Shown here piece by piece: positions 47,334 to 56,700 of a stretch of DNA of 64,000 bases (position 1 is the first letter of the stretch; each line of letters begins with the position of its first letter). The stretch comes from Xiphias gladius (Eukaryota > Chordata > Actinopteri > Istiophoriformes > Xiphiidae), in NCBI RefSeq assembly GCF_016859285.1, contig NC_053403.1, positions 2,470,448-2,534,447 of the forward strand, written 5' to 3'. The notes under the pieces are model-generated. The model worked only from the letters and a program-made list of their open reading frames with translations. It searched no databases and had not been told where the DNA came from. The translations under genes were made by a program, and so were the position numbers.

Positions 47334-49913
47334 GTGAGTGAAGTCTTGTCAGCGTCGCGACTTAAGATGTATCTACCGGGCTGGCTGGTGTCTGTGTAAG
47401 GAGAGAGGCATCCTCGCATCCTGTGTTTGTGTGCGCGGCAGCGTTAGCAGGCTAGCAAAAGTTATTGGCAAAAAAATAGACACTTTTGGCACATGATTTT
47501 AAAATGCTGGGAATTGTACTATATCATTTGTATATATATTTTTTTTTTAAAAAGATCGGCACATATACAATCAGTCAAACACCTTTTTTTCCGGTAAAAA
47601 AAAAGTGAAACCGTTGCCTCGCTAGTTAGCTAGCTACAATAAGCTCACGCCGCAGTGGGCTCTAGCCCTCCAGTTCAGTTGATAATGTGTAATTTCACAC
47701 AAAATTCATGGGTTTTGCTCGGGTAGAGAAATCCCGAATTTACCAGTAATCGCTAACGAATGTAAATAATAGTAAGTCATCTTCTTTAGATGAACCTTCA
47801 TAAATAACATCAACGTTAAACGAAAAATGTAAAGTTATTCGATTGAGTTTGGTGTGTTTGTTTTTTTCGGGACTCGTTATCAGCTGGTTGTGACTAACTA
47901 CGGTTTTTCTCCTTGTTGTGTCCAACAGCAACCTGGATCCTTTGACAGAAACTGTATCCTTCATTTTGGGCTGAGTGCCACCGAGCCACGGTGGCTCACT
48001 TTACTTGTCAGTACAGATGTCCGGTGATGATGGACGTTACAAAGTAAACTGGCCAGTGAGGTTTAATCTAACAAGTATGTCCATCTTACCGTAACTAGTC
48101 CAGTGCAAGGCAGCAATCCTGCAATAGATTCTACCTTCATGGCGGTTACAATGATCAGTTTTTTGCCGAAACGGTTCCTTTAACCTTGGACCATCAGTAT
48201 GGGATCCCCTTTTACCTCCAGTACCTGGCTCACTGGCCGGAGTACTTCATCGTTGCAGAGGCTCCTGGTGGTGAACTGATGGGCTACAGTAAGTTCCTCT
48301 GCTCGCTCAGGTTTTCCTGATTTACCGGCTGAGACGGTCCAGTGGTCAGTAAGATCACTGTCAGTGCAGAACTGTAGGTGTAAAAATCAAATTAGAAGAA
48401 AAATAAGTAAAATAATATATATATTTTAAAAAAAGAATTAACCATTTTTGTTAAATATTTGATAACACACATCCAATCCAGTGATTTGATGCATAGCATA
48501 AATAAAGACTTAGACTACTCGTAGCTTGACAATGAATGAGTGTAGTGACAGGAATAAAATGGATTTATAACAGTATAAACCAACTGTCAAACTGGTCACG
48601 TTGTCCCTCTGTCACCGGTGAAAGAACATTAAGGCTCCACAAGAGACACAACACGGTATTAGACTAGTAAATATACACATACGCTAGAGTCCACAGGAGT
48701 CGCACAATACAAAAGAGTTTCAGTTGGACTTCTATATCATTGGTGTGTCTTTGCTGTTTTTAGTTTGTAGTTTGGAAACACTCGACATCGCTCTCTTTAG
48801 CGCCATCTGGTGATCAGTTGATAGGACGGTTCCTTAACCATCTCAGGTGAAAACACTTCCGAACATGTCGTCCAAACAATTACTGTTTAATATTATTAAA
48901 CATTTTATTGTGTCTGAACATCTTCCCCAAAGGCATTCAAACATGTAATGATAAAACGAATAATGGCTGAACTCCATTTAGCTGCTTCGGTTTCAGGGTC
49001 CTGGTACAGCACAGGTGTCATTTTTAACGTTAAACCCTCTGTGAATCTTGCTTGACATTCACCTCGCCTCACCCCCATTTGTTTTCCTGCAGTCATGGGC
49101 AAGGCGGAGGGATCCGTGGCGCGCGAGGAGTGGCACGGACACGTCACGGCTCTGTCGGTTGCCCCAGAGTTCAGGCGACTCGGTCTGGCGGCCAAGCTCA
49201 TGGAGATGCTGGAGGAGATCTCGGAGAGGTTGGTATCGTCATTTCTTCACCCCCCTCCTTCACCTTTTTCATGGGTTTGCGAGGCCTAAAATGCACTCAA
49301 CACATATGTACCCTTTGTTTTGTTTTTTTCTGAAGACCACTTTGTCTGATAAAGGGACAGTTGCTGAGGCGTGGAAGCTCCCAGGCTCCATGAACTTAAC
49401 AACTGAAGTTATGTCCTCACCAAGGAGGTTTTCACTGTGACTCTTAACCTCGTGTTGTCTTGCAGGAAAGGTGGATTCTTTGTGGATCTCTTCGTGCGAG
49501 TCTCCAACCAAGTGGCGGTGAACATGTACAAGCGTCTGGGCTACAGCGTCTACAGGACGGTGATAGAATATTACTCAGCTAGCAACGGAGAACCTGACGA
49601 AGACGCTTACGGTAAGATGAGTTAGGAAAACTGAAACCGCCGAACCCTTTAACGAGCTTTTGTTCCCACTCAAGTTCTGGTGGCTATAAACAAAGCCTCT
49701 GTGCTTCCTTTTTCCTCGTGATCCAACATGTTGAAATACAGAGTGAAATTCCAGCAGATCTGAAGAGGCTGAGACTAGGTTTGAAAAATTATTGATTTTA
49801 CTTTTTTTTTTTTCCCTCTCTTTGCAGATATGAGGAAAGCTCTCTCCAGAGACACGGAGAAGAAGTCGATCATCCCGCTGCCACATCCTGTCAGACCAGA
49901 AGACATCGAATAA
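47281..49913 (+). CDS. naa20: NAA20, catalytic subunit of N-terminal acetyltransferase B (6 exons)
   Basis: NAA20 with its auxiliary subunit NAA25 forms NatB, which acetylates nascent proteins starting Met-Asp, Met-Glu, Met-Asn or Met-Gln at the ribosome. Six exons join to 178 codons plus TAA, the same length as human NAA20, and nearly every residue is identical. The GNAT fold is visible: substrate-binding start MTTLRPFTCDDL, and the acetyl-CoA P-loop RRLGLA (84-89; consensus R/Q-x-x-G-x-G/A) followed by helix KLMEMLEEIS, then VRVSNQVAVNMY and the tail IIPLPHPVRPEDIE. Differences from human noticed: Pro6 for Ala, Lys14 for Arg, Met94 for Leu, and YKRLGY for YKQLGY. The ATG sits in GGCCAAGATG. 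Divergent from cd109, convergent with crnkl1. Confidence 0.98.
47929..47953 (+). CDS. naa20: naa20 exon 2 (25-nt micro-exon)
   Basis: Residues 18-26, NLDPLTET. Acceptor CAACAG, donor ACT|GTATCC; that donor matches the GTATCCTT pattern of U12-type 5' sites. Confidence 0.93.
48198..48288 (+). CDS. naa20: naa20 exon 3
   Basis: Residues 27-57, YGIPFYLQYLAHWPEYFIVA then EAPGGELMGY. Preceded by 'ttccttTAACCTTGGACCATCAG', see the finding on a possible second minor intron. Confidence 0.97.
49093..49228 (+). CDS. naa20: naa20 exon 4 (acetyl-CoA site)
   Basis: Residues 57-102, MGKAEGSVAREEWHGHVTAL then SVAPEFRRLGLAAKL. Contains the P-loop. Donor GAG|GTTGGT. Confidence 0.97.
49466..49611 (+). CDS. naa20: naa20 exon 5
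   Basis: Residues 102-151, KGGFFVDLFVRVSNQVAVNM then YKRLGYSVYRTVIEYYSASN. Donor ACG|GTAAGA. Confidence 0.97.
49828..49913 (+). CDS. naa20: naa20 exon 6 and stop
   Basis: Residues 151-178, DMRKALSRDTEKKSIIPLPH then PVRPEDIE and TAA. Confidence 0.97.
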
Positions 49914-50303
49914 CAGTGGACTGTGGCTCTCTGACTGATAATCAGATGTGAGATATGTAATAATTACAGGACCTGCTCAGTTACATTGTACATAGTTAAA
50001 CTGTCACAGATGCTGCTTTCCCGATTCTCAAAGTCAGAGAGCCGCTGCTTGTACAAATTTAGATTTTCTAAATCAATAAATAAATTCCCCATTCAGCTTC
50101 ATTTCCTGTAAATTCTAAATCTGCTTAAGAAATAACACAAGAAGGCCGGTTTGAATTGATTTGTGTATAATGGCACAGTTCCAAACAAAACATGGTCATA
50201 CAATAAAGCGTGCTCATGAGCTGGTTTTGTTGTTTTTGATAAAATACAAAATAGAAAAATTAATCCAGGACGTTCCTTCCCCTTTTGTCCCTGAGTGAGG
50301 AAA
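49914..50303. other. Convergent naa20/crnkl1 3' region
   Basis: Only 390 bases separate the stop codons, so the two 3'UTRs probably abut or overlap. No canonical minus-strand AATAAA was found for crnkl1 in this stretch; its cleavage signal may be a variant or lie inside naa20. Confidence 0.6.
50075..50084 (+). terminator. naa20: naa20 polyadenylation signals (overlapping AATAAA pair)
   Basis: AATAAATAAA gives two overlapping canonical hexamers 162 bases after the stop. A third AATAAA is at 50202-50207, already close to the crnkl1 stop codon on the other strand. Confidence 0.6.
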
Positions 50304-50376
50304 CTAATTTTTATCTTCTCCACTGCTCCTGCTCTCTTTCTCCTTTTTCTCTCCATCACCATCCTCACTGTTGCTC

Positions 50377-50411
<35 letters not shown>

Positions 50412-50711
50412 ACTGCTTTTGTCGTCGTCGTCGTCGTCTCGGTCGTCGTACTTGTTCTCCTGTTCCTTCTCAGTCACACCGTTTCTGTCGGAGTCATTCT
50501 CCGGCTGGTTTTCAGAAGGAGCTGCAGGTTCGTAAGAGGACGGCAATGTCGCCTCTTCAGCCGTTGGACCCGTTTCTGGAACCTTCTCCCCCTCGTCCGT
50601 TACCTGCTGCCTCTTCCACATCTTGGCCATGGCCAGCAGCTTGAGGTTGGGTTGGTTGGCGGCGTCCTCTGGGAAGATGTAGTCGTAGTACTCCTCCCAA
50701 CCTGCGTCCGA
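50304..50711 (-). CDS. crnkl1: crnkl1 exon 14 (acidic/serine tail, stop)
   Basis: Residues 632-766 and TAG. Begins with the conserved [20 protein letters not shown] and [12 protein letters not shown]. From about 670 on it is unlike human: a long polar stretch, an Asp-rich run and 13 consecutive serines at about 730-742, then [15 protein letters not shown]. Confidence 0.97.
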
Positions 50712-53700
50712 CTGAGGGAATCGGGGAAGAGGATTACGATTAATACCCGTGACTGGCTGCAACTAATCACTATTTTCATTGACGACTGATCTATGGCGTT
50801 CCTGAGATTTATTATTTTTCTTAAAAATGAATTATCAAGCTTGTGCTGAGTTCAATAGTTTAACTGAGTTGAAAATTTAGTGCAGTTTTCTGAAATAAAA
50901 CTCTTTATTGTCATGATGAAATTCACGGTAAAGATTTGCTAAAAATCTCCATTTAATCCCCACCAAACTATTTAGTTTCAATCCAAGAGTAGGTTTTTAT
51001 ACTACACTAAGATTTTAAAACTTCTGCCTTAAACACGAAACAGGGATAATTTTTGTTACTGGCACTTAACAAACCATGTGGTCCTGCCCAACCTTCTGTT
51101 GGATTCATTGATTTTTCTGTGGTACTGTCCTTTGCTCACAATGAAAACCTGGCATAGTAAAGGATGTATAGATTTTCCAATTTCTTTTAATCTAAAGCCT
51201 TTAAACTTATTAATTGATGTTGAATTTGAATTAGAATATAAACTACTTGACTTCAAACCAAAATCAATTGTCTTGCAGAAATCCACTAAAGAATTGTCAG
51301 CAATGAATCAAAGTGTCTTGAAATTACGACATTCATTTAGCTTAAAACCAATTATTCAGGCCAAAAAAAAAAAAAATATATATATATATAATATATATAT
51401 ATATAGGAACTGTATTGAATTAGTGAAATATCGATTTACTGAATTAAAAACTTCAGCCCCTCAATCAACTATTTTTCTATTTAAAAGCAGAAAATCCTCT
51501 CTTCTGCCTGACGAACAACTAAATTATCAAAATTGTAGTTGATTAACTAAGAAATGAATCCCAGTAGCACCGATTGGACCCTACTAGTTACTTACCCAAA
51601 AGTTTTCTCTCTGATTTTACAGGTGAAATCTTGAAAGAGTCACATTTTTGAATTTTTGGTGGGAAAAATAAAGAGACCTCCACATCCCAAATGACATTCT
51701 GCTGTCCATTATTTACAACATGACATCACACTGCTTTGTTAGAAACCGGTTTACTGGTCGACGTCCAGTTCTTACCCCGTCCTCGGCCGTCAGCTTCCTC
51801 CTCTTCTTCACCTTCTCTGGCAGCAGCTTCCTGACTCTCTCCCTGGTGCCGTCGGAGCCGAACTCCTTCTCAAAGTCCCTCCAGGACTCGAGCAGCATCA
51901 GCCGCTCCTCCTTCTCCTCGCAGCTCCTCATGCCCTTGTTGGCCTCCTCGTAGATCTGCCGGCACTTCTGCAGCCTGTCGGGGCCGTCGATCGACAGCTC
52001 GAACTTGGCGTAGCTGATCCAAACCTGCGTGGGAAGGAGGAGAGGGGGAAAATAAGACGACAGAGGTCGGATGGTGTGAGGCAGATAATCACAGAGCTAC
52101 ATGAAAAATGATCAATCTGCCCGTTGGAGTTCCTAATGCAGGTTTAATCCTGGTTGAAGTGTCAGCAATAATTTGTAGTGTTGGTAAATCACTCTATTAA
52201 ATGAAGGTCCAAAGGCAGAGGTAATTTTTTCCAGATTTTTTTGATTGCCTTTTTTTAAACCAAAATCCGGAGCCAATGTTCACAGTTTGCAGAACTCTTA
52301 ACTAACTACACTGGGTTTGGAAAACATAACGTCACACTTGCAACTTTTCCAGGTTCTGAGTTCAGAAAGCCGGACTGTAGTTCTCACCTTGACGTGCTGG
52401 GTGCGCTGCAGCAACCGTTTGTAAAGGTTCCTTGTGTTTCCAAAGTCTTCCTGCTCAATCTCAAAGTCGATGTAGGACTTCCACAGAACCTGAAACGATG
52501 AGACACAGATGCTTTGAAATGAAAACAAATGAAACAAAGGTATGGGTTTTTTTTTGTGCTGGTTCTTTTTATGTGCAGACCAAGCTATGCCCTTTGTGAG
52601 AGACTAATCCAGTCAGTGTGAAAAAAGGTACAGACACTAACCACCTAAATGCATTTCAGTCATGAGGTGAAGGTGAGAACTCCACATTGTGGCGTTAAAC
52701 TGTCAATCTACACTATGACATTCTTGTCACTCTCTCTCTTTGTCTGAATACACGAGCCAGCCATCTTGAGTCGATGGTAAATGTAACAAGAGACAATTCT
52801 ACATTTTCAGATTTGATAATCAAATGATTTGAAAATCATTAAATCAATACTAATTAAGCAGAGAAATTGAGCCTTACTAGCGAGTTTCTAACTTTCGTCA
52901 ACAAAGGAATTGAAAAGCAATATTGGATAATGCAAAAACTATTTAAAAAAGGGGGGTTAAATGGACAAAACTGTTATCAATACCTCTGGCATGTCCAGAC
53001 GTGGTTGTCCGATGGCGAGCTCAAAGATGGCTCGGGCCCTCTCGACGTCTCCCAGGATGGTCTCCAGCTCCGCAAACTTGATCCAGGTGGTGCAGTTTTC
53101 CGGACTGAACTCCAGGTATTTCTCGTACAGCTTCCTGCAGCGATCAAACTCACGCAGCTGCAACTCCAGCTCGATGTAGCCCTTCAGCAGTTTGTTCTTC
53201 GGGCATTTACCAATCGCCGTGCCCTAAGAAGAGAAACAACCATGAGTGGAAATGACAGATGCAAACTGACCGTAGTTTTGTTCTCTCTCGTCTCTCTCCT
53301 CTCTCTTCCTGTCGCTTTCTGCAGGTGTTTCTGCCCCGCGAGCTGCAGAGTCTGGATCTGTGACTGCAAACCACCTGCTGCCCCCCTGATCCTGCTCAAC
53401 ACCCACTACTAGAATTATCTTTATTGGTCTTATTTATTTTACTCCTATTCTAACTAAACATCTCTATGTGGAACTTCTTTTTTCTCCTTTTGTGGTCCCA
53501 GTGTTTTTATGCTGCCATTTTAGCCAGGTCTCTCTTGAAACAGAATTTACCTGGTTAAATGCAGGAAAATGAAAAATAAATGCTTGTACCAGTTTGTGGA
53601 CAGTGGAGGAAAAGATTATTTATGTAAATTCAAGTCAGCTAATATCTGATCAGGCTAAACCTCTAATAAATCTTTAAATTAACTAAATCTACTGGATTTT

Positions 53701-56700
53701 ATTTTCTAACTTTGTTTCTTTTTTAGCCTGGTCTATATTTTGATCTGAATGGCAAGCATACATTACAAAACCTATCAGTTCTGCTGAATCTTACCATGAC
53801 CTTTCTGGCTCCCTGCAGGTTCTTCTGTCGGATCTCGAACTGAGCATAGAGCAGCCAAATCTTAGCGAATGTGAACTGAAACAAAAACATGATTATAAGA
53901 TTAAACAAGAGCACCAAGCCTTTTGCTGTCATATCAACTGTATCTGCATTCTGTTTTAGTATTGTAGTTTATTTTGTATTATAACCTATTATTTATATAA
54001 TTATACCTTCAGTATAAGAGTAACAACAGAGAATCAGGACTCATTCTAAGAAAATGGCAGAAAAAAATCTAAATTACCTTTTTATGAGGGGTGAGTTCCA
54101 GACAGGCTTGGTACACCTGCCTTGTTCTCTCAGGATCCTGACAAAGATATAGGGATTTAATATAATTAGCATTGATTTATTATTTGTTAAACAATGAGAT
54201 GGAATCTCATTTCATTAGAAATTAGACTGGTTAAGAGAGAATTTAAAAACAAAATAACAACAAAAAACATTCAATTGAGGAGAGACATTTTGACAGACAA
54301 ACCATGTCTGCATCTAATGAAAACTTTTTGAATTTGAATGTGCAGTTGGTCACTTCTGTGAGTGTTAGAAATGTTCTTTTGCCCCAGGTCCTCTTCTCAG
54401 AGATTTTGACTGTGAGACCTAATAAAATAAACATCAGGTCTGGGATTGACACGTTGGTTATTACTGGAGGTTGAACATATGATCTTCTGTTTACAAGATG
54501 GTTTATTTTACCACAAGGCCACTTTGACACAACCTACTAGTAAGAGATGTATACGGTCGACTGTCTACTCTTTTATGTTCTGTTTATTCATACCACTCAA
54601 ATTAAACGTTTTATTTACTGTTTTCTTTTAACACTCAATTACAGAATTTAATTCCCTTTTATACACTGCTCAAAAAAATTACAGGAGCACTTTTTAACCA
54701 GAGTATTGCATCAAGTCAATTAAATCTCTGGGATATTGATCTGGTCAGTTAAGTAGCAGAGGGGGTTGTTAATCAGTTTCAGCTGCCTCGGCGTTAATGA
54801 AATTAACAGCAGTTGCACTAGAGGGGCAACAATGAGACGACCCCCAAAACAGGAATGGTTTTCAAGGTGGAGGCCACCGTTTTTTCCCTACTCATCTTTT
54901 CTGACAGTCTTTCACTAGTTTTGCATTTGGCCAGGGGTTAGTGTCACTACAGGCGATACCTGGACCCTACAGAGGTTGCACAGGCAGTCCAACTCCTCCA
55001 GAATGACACATCAATATGTACCATTTCCAGAAGGTTTGCTGCGTCTCCCAGCACAGTCTCAAGAGCATGGAGGAGATTCCAGGACACAGGCAGTGAAGGT
55101 TCTTAACCCATCAGCAGGACCGGTATCTGCTCCTTTGTGTAAGGAGAAACAGATGAGCACTCCCAGAGCCCTACAACATGACCTCCAACAGGCCACTGGT
55201 GTGAATGTCTCTGACCAAACAATCAGAAACAGACTTCATGAGGGAGGCCTGAGGGCCCGACGTCCTCTAGTGGGCCCTGTGCTCACTGCCCGGCACCGTG
55301 GAGCTCGATTGGCATTTGCCATAGAACACCAGAATTGGCAGGTCCGCCACTGGCGCCCTGTGCTTTTCACAGGTGAGAGCAGGTTCAGCCTGAGCACATG
55401 TGACAGACGTGAAGGGGTCTGGAGAAGCAGGGGAGAACGTTACGCTGCCTGTAACATTGTTCAGCATGACCGCTTTGGTGGTGGGTGATGGTCTAGGGAG
55501 GCATATCCATGGAGGGACTCACAGACCTCTACAGGCTAGACAACGGCACCCTGACTGCCATTAGGTATCGGGATGAAATCCTTAGACCCACTGTCAGGCC
55601 CTACGCTGGTGCAGTGGGTCCTGGGTTCCTCCTGGTGCACGACAATGCCTGGGCTCTTGTGACAGGGGTATGCACGCAGTTCCTGGAGGATGAAGGAATT
55701 GATACAACTGACTGGCCCCCACGCTCACCTGACCTAAATCCAATAGAACACCTCTGGGACATTATGTTTCCATCCATCCAACGCCGCCAGGTTGCACCTG
55801 AGACTGTCCAGAGGCTCGATAATGCCCTGGTCCAGATCTGGGAGGAGATTCCTCAGGACACCATCCATCGTCTCATTAGGAGTACAAGAACGTGGGGGCA
55901 ACACACAGTACTGAGTACCATTTTGACTTGCTGCAATGGAATTTCAGCAAAATGGGCTGGCCTGCAGCATCATTTTTTCACTTTGATTTTTGGGGTGTCT
56001 TTGAATCCAGCCCTCTGTAGGTTGATCATTTTCATTTCCAAACGATGTGGCATCCTTTCGTTCCTAACAAATTACCCAGTCCATATCAGTCTAGATATCC
56101 AGCATAATTTTTTTCCCCATTGAGATCTGATGTGTTTTCCGTTTTTTTTCCTTCAGTTTTTTTGAGCAGTGTATATAAATGTCTGTAGTACCAGAAATGT
56201 ATATCAGAATCCCTTCCTCCTTGGTGTCTCGAGTTGAAATTAAGGTTGACGACGACAATGATCAAAAGTGTGTGAACCCACCTTGACCTCCAGCTCTTCG
56301 TATAGAGCGTAATTGATCCAGAGGTAGATGTATCGTCTCCAGTGTCTCTTCTCCTGGATGGGGGGGATGTTGGCGATGGCTCTCTCATAAACCTCCCTCA
56401 CCGTGTCGGGGTCGGCGTCGCTCTCCACCAGGCGCAGATAATCAAACCAAGCGTCGTAGTTGTGTGGGTTCGCCTGGATACAAATGGAAAAATGTTCGTC
56501 ATGAGGGCCGGTGTAGTTTTACCCATAAACTGGTCACACTGCCTCAACTGCTACTGTAGTGCTTCAACAGAGAGGTTTCTTTGACTAGAAAAGGACCTCT
56601 AAATGATTGCTGGTAGACTGACATAACCGCTATTAAAACTTGTTTTAATAAAACATGATTTTATGACTCACTAATAGAATCAATGTTTTTTTTTCAATCA

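Noticed and set aside
50295..50789. 164-codon plus-strand frame rich in Ala/Val
   Set aside because: Antisense shadow of the crnkl1 exon 14 AGC/GAC repeats.
52867..53412. 181-codon plus-strand frame
   Set aside because: Antisense of crnkl1 exon 11 extended into intron sequence.
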